DNA from: CAYWNK01 sp047639615
Lineage (GTDB): Bacteria > Planctomycetota > UBA1135 > GCA-002686595
Assembly: GCA_047639615.1 (NCBI GenBank)
Contig: JBLIOL010000056.1
Coordinates: 1-21,045 of the forward strand
Direction of reading: 5' to 3'
Length of the DNA: 21,045 nucleotides
Below the pieces are notes generated by a model. That model made no database searches and was not told where the DNA came from. It was given only the letters and a program-made list of their open reading frames with translations. The position numbers and the translations under genes were made by a program. Positions 7,047-14,571 of this stretch are shown one piece after another. Every line of letters starts with the position of its first letter. Within the stretch, counting starts at the first letter, position 1.

Positions 7047-7163
7047 ACCGTGACGAGCGCGCTGGCGCTTGTTGACCTTGCGGCCACCGACCGTCTTCTG
7101 GCGGGTACGGAACCCGGTCTTCTTGGCCTTCTTCGACTTACTGTTGCGGATCTTGAGCTTCAT
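7038..7163 (-). CDS. rpmH: Large-subunit ribosomal protein bL34
   Basis: This 41-residue, very basic protein reads MKLKIRNSKSKKAKK, then TGFRTRQKTVGGRKV, then NKRQRARHGAI. The core G-F-R-x-R-x-x-T-x-x-G-R-K-V-x-x-x-R-x-R-x-x-G matches bL34, and the length is in the family range (about 44). The usual N-terminus MKRT(Y/F)QP is replaced by a lysine-rich segment, so this is a divergent member. A longer frame runs upstream to 7454, but only the part from this ATG resembles a protein family. No Shine-Dalgarno is visible. In many bacteria rpmH sits next to rnpA and dnaA; here neither is nearby, and the downstream neighbour is the zinc-ribbon gene. The last codons fall in a 13-bp tandem repeat. Confidence 0.85.
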   Translation of the reverse strand: MKLKIRNSKSKKAKKTGFRTRQKTVGGRKVNKRQRARHGAI

Positions 7164-7276
7164 GGGGCTAGGGCCCGGAGACGGCGCGGGTGCGCGCCTC
7201 GGTCCGGGGGGCGGAGAGAATAGGGTCCCGGGGCAGTCAACGCCAGCCGGGAGGGAGAAAGGTCTTCGAAACCAGT

Positions 7277-7308
7277 AAAAAAGAGCCTGCCAAAGGGCCA
7301 CAGGCCTC
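7277..7308 (-). terminator. Rho-independent terminator after the metallo-beta-lactamase gene
   Basis: Read on the minus strand, GAGGCCTG pairs with CAGGCTC (one bulged G), followed directly by six T. An alternative outer pairing uses GAGCC (7283-7287) with GGCTC (7313-7317). It begins 27 bases after the stop codon of the upstream gene and is the only hairpin in the window with a full U-tract. Confidence 0.7.
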
Positions 7309-7335
7309 CGTGGGCTCAAAATGGGCCAGCTGCGC

Positions 7336-8235
7336 CTACTTGGCGTCAAGGCCCGTGGCCAAGGTCTCGACCATGCGCTTCGTATTGATGAACCCGGCGG
7401 CCCAGGACTCGTACCCGGCCAGGATGTCCACCTCGAGCATCTGCTCCACGCCATCGCCGGCGGCCAGGGCCTCCTCGACCCGGGCTACGCAGTCCTCGAG
7501 CATCTCGTGGAAAGCGCGTAGGTCATCCGCCCCGCAGATCGCCCCGTGGCCAGGGATCACCCGCCACTCCGATCCAGCTTCCTCCAGCTCGGCCAGCACC
7601 TCACCCACCACGGCCACATAGCCGCGCACATCGCCGCCAGCGCCCAGGTCAATGAAGGGGAAGCCACCGTTGAAGAACAGGTCGCCCATGTGCACGACCT
7701 TGGAGGTCTTGAACCAGACCACGCCATCGCCATCCGTATGACCGGGACCGTAGTGGCGGATCTCAATGCGCTCGCCACCCAGGTTGAGGCCCATCTGCTC
7801 GTCGAAGGTCACCTCGGCCAGAGCGGCCGCAGGGATGTCCTGGCCGGTGCGCCCTTCGACCCCAGCATCCCCCGCCAGGCGCGCACGCACGGCAGCGTGG
7901 GACACGATCAGCGCGCCTTGCTCGCGCAGCATGTCATTGTTGCCCGTGTGATCCCCATGCCAGTGCGTGTTGATCATGAAGCGCGGCGAATCCCCGGCGA
8001 AGCTCTTGAAGGCCTCGGTGTACTCCTTGCGGAAGCGCTTGTAATTGGAGTCCACGATCAGGCTACCCGCGTCGTTCCTGAGCACCGCCACGTTGCCCCC
8101 GGTCGGATTCACAATGATGCCCACATCACCGCCCGCGGTCTGCAGGGACCAAGTCTCGGAAGCCTGATCCTGAACCAGAGCAGCGGCGGTAAAGAGCGAA
8201 GCACAAGCAGCGAGCAGAAGCTTAGAAGACAACAT
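7336..8235 (-). CDS. Exported metallo-beta-lactamase-fold hydrolase
   Basis: This 299-residue MBL-fold protein has all the metal ligands. HWHGDH (91-96) gives H91, H93, D95 and H96. GPGHTDGD (163-170) gives H166, MGDLFFNGGFPFID (183-196) gives D185, and IPGHG (227-231) gives H230, so a dinuclear zinc site is likely. The N-terminus MLSSKLLLAACASLFTAAALVQDQ is a signal peptide. A lipobox-like LAAC at 8-11 sits too early to be convincing, so cleavage by signal peptidase I is the likelier fate. The pattern is closest to the SoxH / quinoprotein-relay group of periplasmic MBL proteins rather than true beta-lactamases; the substrate is unknown. It lies downstream of the catalase-peroxidase gene on the same strand, separated by a long hairpin, and ends at a U-tract terminator. 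Confidence 0.88.
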   Translation of the reverse strand: MLSSKLLLAACASLFTAAALVQDQASETWSLQTAGGDVGIIVNPTGGNVAVLRNDAGSLIVDSNYKRFRKEYTEAFKSFAGDSPRFMINTHWHGDHTGNNDMLREQGALIVSHAAVRARLAGDAGVEGRTGQDIPAAALAEVTFDEQMGLNLGGERIEIRHYGPGHTDGDGVVWFKTSKVVHMGDLFFNGGFPFIDLGAGGDVRGYVAVVGEVLAELEEAGSEWRVIPGHGAICGADDLRAFHEMLEDCVARVEEALAAGDGVEQMLEVDILAGYESWAAGFINTKRMVETLATGLDAK

Positions 8236-8292
8236 GATTCAAGCCGGCACGGCCGGCGGCGGTTGGGGGTATGGACGGGCCCAAGATGATAG

Positions 8293-8353
8293 CCCGTGTA
8301 CGTGCGCATGAGTTCGGGCGCTTTGCGCCTGACCCCATGCGCACGTACTCGGG
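8293..8353 (-). terminator. Very long hairpin between the catalase-peroxidase and MBL genes
   Basis: A perfect 13-bp arm pair, GTACGTGCGCATG (8298-8310) with CATGCGCACGTAC (8336-8348), is extended outward by CCCG/CGGG across one T/T mismatch. Inside a 3x3 internal loop, TCGGGCGC (8314-8321) pairs with GCGCCTGA (8325-8332) around TTT. It starts five bases after the catalase-peroxidase stop codon. There is no T-run on the minus strand. The inner helix pairs better as plus-strand RNA (G-U rather than C-A), so orientation is uncertain. A terminator or 3' stabiliser is the simplest reading. Confidence 0.6.
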
Positions 8354-8358
8354 AGAAC

Positions 8359-10674
8359 CTAGAAGCGATCCAGGTTCATCACCTTGGTCCAAGCGGCGGC
8401 AAAGTCGTCCACAAACTTCTGCGTGGAGTCGTCGCTTGCGTAGACCTCAGCGAGGGAGCGCAGCTGGGAGTTCGATCCAAAGATCAAGTCCACGGAGGTG
8501 GCGCTCCACTGGACCGCACCGGTCTTGCGGTTGCGGCCGCTGTAGAGGTTCTCGTCATCCCCAGCCTGCTTCCACTCCGTTTCCATGCTGAGCAGGTTCA
8601 CGAAGAAGTCGTTGCTGAGTACACCCGGATTCTTGGTGAAGACCCCGTGCCTGGACCCTGCGTGGCCGGTGTCCAGGACGCGCATGCCGCCGATGAGGAC
8701 GGTCATCTCAGGAGCGCTGAGCGCCAACTGATTGGCTCGGTCCACCAGCAGCTCTTCGACGCGACGGTCGCTGCCCTCACCCACGTAGTTGCGGAAGCCA
8801 TCGGCGGCCGGCTCAAGCACGGCGAAGGAAGCGGCGTCGGTCTGCTCCGCGGAGGCATCCATGCGGCCGGGGTTCATGGGCAGATGCAGCTCGAACCCAC
8901 CCTGGGCGGCGGCGGACTCGATCGCGGCGTTTCCGCCCAGCACGATCATGTCGGCCAGGGAAATGCGCTTGCCGCCAGCCTGAGCTTGGTTGAACTCGAC
9001 CTGAATTGCCTCGAGTGCACCGAGGACCTTCGCCAGCTGACGGGGGTTATTCGCAGCCCAGTTTTTCTGGGGCGCGAGGCGCAGGCGAGCTCCGTTGGCG
9101 CCGCCGCGCTTGTCGCTGTCACGGAAGCTCGAGGCGGAAGCCCAAGCGGTGCTGACCAGCTCGGACACGGACAGGCCAGAGGCCAGGACCTTGCCCTTGA
9201 GTGCGGCGATGTCGCCCACTCCGACCAGCTCGTGATTCACGGCGGGGATCGGGTCCTGCCAGATCTGAGGCTCGGCGACCTCGGAGCCGAGGCTACGGGT
9301 GGCCGGTCCCATGTCCCGGTGGGTCAGCTTGTACCAAGCCTTGGCAAAGGCCTGATCGAAGGCCTCGGGGTTCTCCTGGAAGCGCTTGGAGATCGGCCCG
9401 TAGATCGGGTCCATCCGCAGAGCCATGTCCGTAGTCAGCATGATCGGCGCGTTGCGCTTGCTGGGATCGTGAGCATCCGGCACGTTCTGCGTGCCGTCCG
9501 CGGGGATCCAGATATGAGCGCCCGCGGGGGTTTTGGTCAGCTCCCAGTCATAGCGGTAGAGGTTGTCGAGGAAGCCGCTCGACCAGTCGGTGGGGGTCGA
9601 AGTCCAAGCGCCCTCCAAACCACTGGTGATCGTGTCACCGCCCTTGCCGGAGCCATAGGAATTGGCCCAGCCAAGACCCTGCTCCTCCATGCTGGCGCCT
9701 TCGGGGGCGGGGCCCACGTTGCCAGCAGCGGGCGCGGCGCCGTGGCCCTTACCGATGGTGTGGCCACCGGCAATCAGTGCAACGGTTTCCTCGTCGTTCA
9801 TGCCCATGCGCGCGAAGGTGTCGCGGATATCGTGGGCGGCGAGGAGCGGATCCGGATTGCCGCCGGGACCTTCCGGGTTCACGTAGATCAGGCCCATCTG
9901 AACCGCCGCCAGGGGGCTCTCCAGTTCGCGCTCACCGCTGTAGCGTTTGCTGTCTCCGAGCCACTCCCGCTCGGATCCCCAGTAGACATCCTGCTGCGCC
10001 TCCCAAACATCCGCGCGACCACCGCCAAAGCCAAAGGTCTCGAAGCCCGTGGACTCCAGAGCACAGTTGCCCGCGAGGATCATCAGGTCAGCCCAAGAGA
10101 TCTTCTGTCCGTACTTCTGCTTGATGGGCCAGAGCAAGCGCCGCGCCTTGTCCAGGTTGCCGTTATCCGGCCAACTGTTCAGGGGCGCGAAGCGCTGGGT
10201 GCCGTCGGAGGCGCCGCCGCGCCCGTCGGAGGAGCGGTAGGTACCGGCGCTGTGCCAAGCCATCCGAATGAACAGTCCGCTGTAGTTCCCCCAGTCGGCC
10301 GGCCACCATTCCTGGGAGTCGGTCAGCAGTGCGGTCAAGTCCTGCTTGAGCGCCGCCAGGTCGAGCTTCTTGAACTCCTTCGCATAGTCGAAGTCAGCGC
10401 TCAGGGGATCAGCCTTGACCGAGTTCTGATGCAGGATCGCGAGGCTCAACTGGTTGGGCCACCAATCGGCGTTGGTCACTTTCCCATCCTCATAGAAACG
10501 AGCCGCCGAGGCGCTAACGGCGGAGCCGCCCATCACCGGGCAGGCTTCCATTCCGACGGCATGGGTTTCCCCCGCTTCACCGGTGCTCGAAGAATCATGG
10601 TTCGTGGCACAGGCGACGACGAACAGCACAGAAAAACTCGCTGCCGCGCGAGTCAAGAGGTTGGTTTTGGTCAT
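8359..10674 (-). CDS. katG: Catalase-peroxidase with lipoprotein signal peptide
   Basis: This bifunctional heme enzyme dismutates H2O2 and oxidises peroxidase substrates. Counting from the chosen ATG (771 residues), the distal triad is Arg137, Trp140 and His141 (GLFIRMAWHSAGTYR). Trp140, Tyr264 (GLIYVNPEGPGG) and Met290 (RMGMNDEE) form the expected cross-linked adduct. The proximal His305 is in GGHTIGKGHG with Trp357 in GAWTSTPTDW. The second, inactive domain is complete to VMNLDRF. The N-terminus MTKTNLLTRAAASFSVLFVVAC is a lipoprotein signal with lipobox VVAC (Cys22), so the enzyme should be membrane-anchored outside the cytoplasm. A start 31 codons upstream (10767) is possible but would bury that signal. 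No Shine-Dalgarno is seen. Most KatG proteins are cytosolic; exported ones are known, but a lipid anchor is unusual. Confidence 0.95.
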   Translation of the reverse strand: MTKTNLLTRAAASFSVLFVVACATNHDSSSTGEAGETHAVGMEACPVMGGSAVSASAARFYEDGKVTNADWWPNQLSLAILHQNSVKADPLSADFDYAKEFKKLDLAALKQDLTALLTDSQEWWPADWGNYSGLFIRMAWHSAGTYRSSDGRGGASDGTQRFAPLNSWPDNGNLDKARRLLWPIKQKYGQKISWADLMILAGNCALESTGFETFGFGGGRADVWEAQQDVYWGSEREWLGDSKRYSGERELESPLAAVQMGLIYVNPEGPGGNPDPLLAAHDIRDTFARMGMNDEETVALIAGGHTIGKGHGAAPAAGNVGPAPEGASMEEQGLGWANSYGSGKGGDTITSGLEGAWTSTPTDWSSGFLDNLYRYDWELTKTPAGAHIWIPADGTQNVPDAHDPSKRNAPIMLTTDMALRMDPIYGPISKRFQENPEAFDQAFAKAWYKLTHRDMGPATRSLGSEVAEPQIWQDPIPAVNHELVGVGDIAALKGKVLASGLSVSELVSTAWASASSFRDSDKRGGANGARLRLAPQKNWAANNPRQLAKVLGALEAIQVEFNQAQAGGKRISLADMIVLGGNAAIESAAAQGGFELHLPMNPGRMDASAEQTDAASFAVLEPAADGFRNYVGEGSDRRVEELLVDRANQLALSAPEMTVLIGGMRVLDTGHAGSRHGVFTKNPGVLSNDFFVNLLSMETEWKQAGDDENLYSGRNRKTGAVQWSATSVDLIFGSNSQLRSLAEVYASDDSTQKFVDDFAAAWTKVMNLDRF

Positions 10675-10707
10675 GCTTGCTAGGAGGGTTAGCGGTTGGA
10701 CTTGCGA

Positions 10708-10723
10708 GGCCTGCAGGCAGGCC
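10708..10723 (-). promoter_or_regulatory. Hairpin or dyad in the katG leader
   Basis: GGCCTG (10708-10713) and CAGGCC (10718-10723) flank CAGG; the segment contains the palindrome GCCTGCAGGC. It lies 34-49 bases before the katG ATG. It could be a repressor site or a leader hairpin. I found no PerR/Fur- or OxyR-like box and no defensible promoter in the 257-base spacer. Confidence 0.2.
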
Positions 10724-10884
10724 CACTCAATCGCAGAGAGTAGCCCGCACGGGCCACCACTCTTCACCCCTATCTTCGTCAGCCCGCCAGTTCCCCACCA
10801 ATAGCAAGTCCCGATGCCAATGAAAGGGAGGGCCTATGAACGGCCCCTGCGCCCTCACCCTCCAACCCGGCGGTGCGAAATGGT

Positions 10885-10913
10885 GGTGGTACGGTTCCTG
10901 GCACCGTACCACC
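10885..10913 (-). terminator. Hairpin terminator after fumC
   Basis: GGTGGTACGGT (10885-10895) and ACCGTACCACC (10903-10913) form a perfect 11-bp stem with a 7-base loop, 18 bases after the fumC stop codon. On the minus strand the stem is followed by ACCATTTCGC, so the T-run is only three bases. A smaller stem GGGCC/GGCCC lies further on at 10830-10846. Confidence 0.55.
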
Positions 10914-10931
10914 GCGGCCTGATCGGTCGCC

Positions 10932-12380
10932 CTAGACCTTGCGCGGTCCGACCATGTCCCCGGGGATTACGGCCGCATCGAAGGCCTCGCCGGACAGCAG
11001 GCCCATCTCCACCACCGTATCGCGCAGGGTAGCGCCGTCGTTGAAAGCCTTCTTGGCCACCTTGGCGGCGTTGTCGTAACCGATGTGCGGGTTAAGAGCC
11101 GTGACCAGCATCAAGGACTGATGCATCAGGCTATCCACGCGCTCAGCATTGAGCTCCAAGCCATCCACGCAATTGGTCCGGAAGGAGTCGCAGGCATCGG
11201 ACAGCAAGCGGATCGACTCGAGCACGTTGTGAATCATCACCGGCTTGAAGACGTTCAGCTCGAAGTTGCCCTGGCTGCCGGCGAAGCCGACGGCGGCGTC
11301 GTTACCCATCACCTGAGCGCAGACCATGGTCATGGCCTCGCACTGGGTCGGGTTGACCTTACCGGGCATGATCGAAGAACCGGGCTCGTTGGCGGGCAGG
11401 GAAAGCTCCCCCAAACCGCAGCGCGGTCCGCCGCCGAGCCAACGTACATCGTTCGCGATCTTCATCAAGGCCACAGCGCAGACCTTCAAGGCGCCGCTGG
11501 CGAACACTAGGGCGTCGTGACCAGCCAGGGCCGAGAACTTGTTGGGAGCGGTGATGAAGTCGAGGCCGGTCTCGGTCGCGATCTTCTCAGCCACTACGCG
11601 CGCGTAGTCGGGGTGCGTGTTGAGGCCGGTGCCGACGGCGGTGCCGCCCAAGGCCAGCTCGTAGAGAGCCGGAAGGGTCGCGTTCAGCGCACGCGCAGCA
11701 TCATCGAGCTGTTGTGCCCAACCGCCGAACTCCTGACCCACGGTCAGGGGCGTGGCGTCCTGCAAGTGCGTCCGGCCGATCTTGACCACGGTGTTCCAGA
11801 GCTCACCCTTGGCACGAATGGACGCGGCCAAGTTCCCTAGGGCCGGCACCAAGGTGCCCACCATCTCCTCAGCGGCGGCCACGTGCATGGCGGTCGGAAA
11901 GACGTCGTTGGAGGACTGGGCGCGGTTGACGTGATCGTTGGGGTGCACTGGACTCTTCGAGCCCATCTCGCCCCCGCGCAAGCCGATGGCGCGGTTGCTG
12001 ATGACCTCGTTGGTATTCATGTTGCTCTGGGTGCCAGAGCCCGTCTGCCAAACCACCAGCGGAAACATGTCATCGTGATCGCCGCGAATGACCTCATCAG
12101 CAGCCTGCAACAGGGCGCCTTGATCATCGGCGCTAAGCACCTCCAAGTCCCCCAGCTGGATGTTGGCCTGGGCGGCGCACTTCTTAACGATGCCCAAGGC
12201 ACGGATCATGGGGCGCGTGAAGGTCTGCCCACCGATCTTGAAGTTCTGCAGGCTGCGCTGGGTTTGCGCGCCCCACAGCTTGTCGCTCTGGACCTCGATG
12301 GGTCCCATGGAATCGGATTCGGTGCGGAAGCTCATGCTTGAATCGGTGGCGGATGCCGGGGAGGTACTCTGAGGGGTCAT
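10932..12380 (-). CDS. fumC: Fumarate hydratase, class II
   Basis: FumC converts fumarate to malate in the TCA cycle; class II enzymes are iron-independent homotetramers. The 482 residues include a serine/threonine-rich N-terminal extension of about 16 residues before MSFRTESDSMGPIEV, where family members normally begin, so the true start may be the ATG at 12335. GSGTQSNMN (114-122) is the substrate-binding motif, GRTHLQDATP (202-211) carries the catalytic-site histidine (His206), and GSSIMPGKVNPTQ (334-346) is the family signature with the catalytic serine loop. The C-terminus PGDMVGPRKV is normal. The gene begins 10 bases after the mdh stop, so the two are an operon and probably translationally coupled. 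The next enzyme of the cycle being its operon partner supports the call. Confidence 0.96.
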   Translation of the reverse strand: MTPQSTSPASATDSSMSFRTESDSMGPIEVQSDKLWGAQTQRSLQNFKIGGQTFTRPMIRALGIVKKCAAQANIQLGDLEVLSADDQGALLQAADEVIRGDHDDMFPLVVWQTGSGTQSNMNTNEVISNRAIGLRGGEMGSKSPVHPNDHVNRAQSSNDVFPTAMHVAAAEEMVGTLVPALGNLAASIRAKGELWNTVVKIGRTHLQDATPLTVGQEFGGWAQQLDDAARALNATLPALYELALGGTAVGTGLNTHPDYARVVAEKIATETGLDFITAPNKFSALAGHDALVFASGALKVCAVALMKIANDVRWLGGGPRCGLGELSLPANEPGSSIMPGKVNPTQCEAMTMVCAQVMGNDAAVGFAGSQGNFELNVFKPVMIHNVLESIRLLSDACDSFRTNCVDGLELNAERVDSLMHQSLMLVTALNPHIGYDNAAKVAKKAFNDGATLRDTVVEMGLLSGEAFDAAVIPGDMVGPRKV

Positions 12381-12390
12381 AAAAATTGGG

Positions 12391-13344
12391 CTACATCAAA
12401 CCGAGGTCGCGCATGGCCTCGATGTCGGCTTGGACCGCGCCAGCGGTCTTCTGCATTTGAGCACGCGCTTCGGCCGAGAGCGGAAGTTCGAGCACGCGCT
12501 CGACCCCATTCGCTCCGAGCACCGCGGGCACGCCCATGTACAAGCCTTCGAAGCCGAACTCACCATTGAGCATGCAAGCGCAGGGCAGCATGCGCTGCGC
12601 ATCGTTAACAATCGACTCGGCCATGGCCACGGAAGCGGATGCGGGCGCGAACCAAGCGCTACCCGTGCCGAGCAACTTGACGATCTCGGCGCCGCCCTTA
12701 CGGGTACGGTTGGCGATCGCGTCGATGGTGGCGGCGTCGAGCACGTCCAAGGCGCGTGTACCGGTGATCGAACAGTGCTCGGGCATGGGCACCATGGAGT
12801 CACCGTGCGCACCGAGCACCATCGCCTGCGCATCGCGCGCGGCTAGGCCAGCGGCCTCCGCCAGGAAGTAGGCCATGCGCGCCGAATCCAAGACGCCGGC
12901 CATGCCGATCACGCGCCGCGACGGAAAGCCCAGCACATGCCGCATGAGCGTGACCATGCTGTCGAGCGGGTTCGTCACCACGATCACCACCGCGTCCGGC
13001 GACAGGCGCCGGATGTATTCGCCCACGGCCATCATCACGCGGCCGTTGACCTCGAGCAGATCCGAGCGGCTCATGCCCGGCTTGCGCGGGCGGCCGGCGG
13101 TCACGATGACCACATCGCTGTCGGCCGTATCGGCCGGATCCGAGGTGCCCACCACCCGGGAGTGGAAGCCCTCGATGGGGGCTGACTGATTCAGATCGAG
13201 GGCGATGCCGGCGGCACGTCCCTCGAGCACATCGATCAGGACGACTTCCCGGGCCAGGTTCTTGAGGGCGGCCAGGTGCGTACAGGTGGAGCCGACGTAG
13301 CCGGCGCCCACCACGGTGAGCTTGCGTGCGGGGATTCCGTTCAT
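12391..13344 (-). CDS. mdh: Malate dehydrogenase, lactate-dehydrogenase-like type
   Basis: It oxidises malate to oxaloacetate with NAD. The 317 residues match the LDH-like MDH group. GAGYVGS (13-19) is the dinucleotide loop and Asp38 in VLIDVLEG fits NAD preference. GRPRKPGMSRSDLLEVN (84-100) carries the mobile-loop arginines; Arg87 in the PRKPGMSR context is typical for malate rather than lactate specificity. TNPLDSM (124-130), LDSARM (152-157: Asp153, Arg156) and GAHGDSMVPM (178-187: His180) complete the catalytic set. It is first in the mdh-fumC operon. The 171-base divergent spacer towards the cytochrome c peroxidase gene contains phased direct repeats and a small hairpin (13378-13394). 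No Shine-Dalgarno is visible. Confidence 0.95.
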   Translation of the reverse strand: MNGIPARKLTVVGAGYVGSTCTHLAALKNLAREVVLIDVLEGRAAGIALDLNQSAPIEGFHSRVVGTSDPADTADSDVVIVTAGRPRKPGMSRSDLLEVNGRVMMAVGEYIRRLSPDAVVIVVTNPLDSMVTLMRHVLGFPSRRVIGMAGVLDSARMAYFLAEAAGLAARDAQAMVLGAHGDSMVPMPEHCSITGTRALDVLDAATIDAIANRTRKGGAEIVKLLGTGSAWFAPASASVAMAESIVNDAQRMLPCACMLNGEFGFEGLYMGVPAVLGANGVERVLELPLSAEARAQMQKTAGAVQADIEAMRDLGLM

Positions 13345-13377
13345 GACGGGCGGCGAGGATATCGCCCACCAGGCTCT

Positions 13378-13394
13378 GGAGCGAGGTGCGCTCC
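13378..13394 (-). promoter_or_regulatory. Small hairpin in the mdh leader
   Basis: GGAGCG (13378-13383) and CGCTCC (13389-13394) are perfect complements around a five-base loop, 34 bases before the mdh ATG. It lies between the phased direct repeats and the gene and may be part of its leader or an operator. Confidence 0.25.
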
Positions 13395-13396
13395 CA

Positions 13397-13425
13397 GGTT
13401 CAGACAGGGTTCAGGGCGGGTTAGA
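13397..13425. promoter_or_regulatory. Phased direct repeats in the mdh / cytochrome c peroxidase divergent promoter
   Basis: GGTTCAG occurs at 13397-13403 and 13408-13414, with a weaker third copy GGTTAGA at 13419-13425. The period is exactly 11 bases (7-base half-sites, 4-base spacers), the geometry of OmpR/PhoB-family response-regulator boxes. The site is 53 bases before the mdh ATG and about 90 before that of the peroxidase gene, so it could act on either. The regulator is not in this window. Confidence 0.35.
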
Positions 13426-13515
13426 CCTGGCATTGAGCAAGATCCGGTGCTTGTAGGCCGATTAGCCCCCCCTAGACTGGTCCAGCGCCCCCACTCGGCT
13501 CCTCGAGATTTGATC

Positions 13516-14562
13516 ATGCCCAGCCTCCGCCACCTGCTCCCCGCCACCCTCCTCGGGGTGGCCCTGGCCGCCGCCCAAGACCTGGGCGGCCTCCAAGACA
13601 AGGCCATCCTGCCCAGCGACACCCTGCCCACGGAGCTCTCCCTGGAGCGCCCCTTCGGCCTGGATCGCGCCGATCCGCTCACCGTGGCCCCCTCGACCGA
13701 ACTGATTGCCCTTGGCCGCCAGCTCTTCTTCGACCCGCTGCTCTCCACCGATAGCACGGTGGCCTGCGCCAGCTGCCACCAGCCCGCCTACGGCTTCGCC
13801 GACCCGAACCCGCTCTCCATCGGCATCCACGGACAACGGACCCTGCGCAACTCCCCCAGCCTGCTCAACCGCAGCCTCGGAGAGCACTTCATGTGGGACG
13901 GCAGCGCCGGGACCCTGGAGGAGCAAGTGCTCATGCCCATGGCCAACCCCCTCGAGATGGGCACCAGCGCCGACCTCGCCGTCGAACGCCTGAACGCGAG
14001 CAAGGAATACAGCGCCGCCTTCGAAGCGGTCACCGGAGCAGCGCCCAAGCTCGACAGCTTGGCCAGCGCCCTGGCCAGCTTCATCCGCACCTTGCACCTA
14101 GGCGACTCCCCCGTCGATCGCTTCCGCGCCGGCCAAGCCGATCAGCTGACCGAGGAAGAACGCGCCGGCCTCTGGCTCTACGAGAGCCGCGGCCGCTGCT
14201 GGCGCTGCCACTCCGGCCCCAACTTCACCGACGAGTCCTTCCACAACACGGGCGTAGGTGCCCAAGGCGGCCAGCCCGAGGAAGGCCGCTTCGGCTTCAC
14301 CGCCGACGAAGCCGACCGCGGTAAGTTCAAGACTCCGACCCTGCGCGGCCTGGCCCAGACCGGTCCCTACATGCACGACGGCAGCCTCGAGACCCTCGAG
14401 GACGTGGTGCGCTTCTACCGCGATGGCGGCCACGCCAACGCGAGCCTCTCCGAGTTCGTCAGCCCGATCACCTTCAGCGACCGCGACGTAACCAACCTCG
14501 CCGCCCTCCTACGCGCCCTCTCGCGCGAGGCCACCGGCAAGCCACCGGCAGCCAAGGAATAG
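13516..14562 (+). CDS. Di-heme cytochrome c peroxidase (MauG/CcpA family)
   Basis: This is a periplasmic enzyme of the family that reduces H2O2 with electrons from small redox carriers. From the ATG at 13516 the protein has 348 residues, with a signal peptide MPSLRHLLPATLLGVALAAAQ. The two heme-binding motifs are CASCH (84-88) and CWRCH (228-232). RNSPSLLN (111-118), MWDGSAGTLEEQVLMPM (126-142) and GPYMHDGSLETLEDVV (283-298, with Met286 as likely heme ligand) are family landmarks. The frame is open upstream to 13276, but that region lacks family similarity and would displace the signal peptide. The cyclase gene starts nine bases after the stop, so the two are probably co-transcribed. Members of this family also include MauG-type and other oxidative enzymes, so the substrate is not certain. 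Confidence 0.9.
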   Translation: MPSLRHLLPATLLGVALAAAQDLGGLQDKAILPSDTLPTELSLERPFGLDRADPLTVAPSTELIALGRQLFFDPLLSTDSTVACASCHQPAYGFADPNPLSIGIHGQRTLRNSPSLLNRSLGEHFMWDGSAGTLEEQVLMPMANPLEMGTSADLAVERLNASKEYSAAFEAVTGAAPKLDSLASALASFIRTLHLGDSPVDRFRAGQADQLTEEERAGLWLYESRGRCWRCHSGPNFTDESFHNTGVGAQGGQPEEGRFGFTADEADRGKFKTPTLRGLAQTGPYMHDGSLETLEDVVRFYRDGGHANASLSEFVSPITFSDRDVTNLAALLRALSREATGKPPAAKE

Positions 14563-14571
14563 CCCGCCCCC

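Noticed and set aside
7190..7262. Possible promoter for rpmH (TTGACT with TATTCT on the minus strand)
   Set aside because: The spacer between the two boxes is only 12 bases, too short for a normal sigma-70 promoter; the alternative upstream box at 17 bases is a poor match.
7164..7454. Upstream extension of the rpmH frame to 7454
   Set aside because: It overlaps the end of the MBL gene and a strong terminator and has Pro/Arg/Ser-rich sequence; only the last 41 codons match bL34.
8228..8235. Lipobox-like LAAC at residues 8-11 of the MBL protein
   Set aside because: The hydrophobic stretch continues well past the Cys and only five residues precede it, so signal peptidase I cleavage is more plausible.
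8296..10683. 795-codon open frame on the plus strand opposite katG
   Set aside because: It mirrors the katG gene, has low-complexity composition (many Gly, Val, Ala, His) and no family resemblance; such shadows are common in high-GC genes.
13276..13515. 80-residue N-terminal extension of the di-heme peroxidase
   Set aside because: It overlaps the mdh start and the divergent promoter, and it would bury the signal peptide that begins at 13516.
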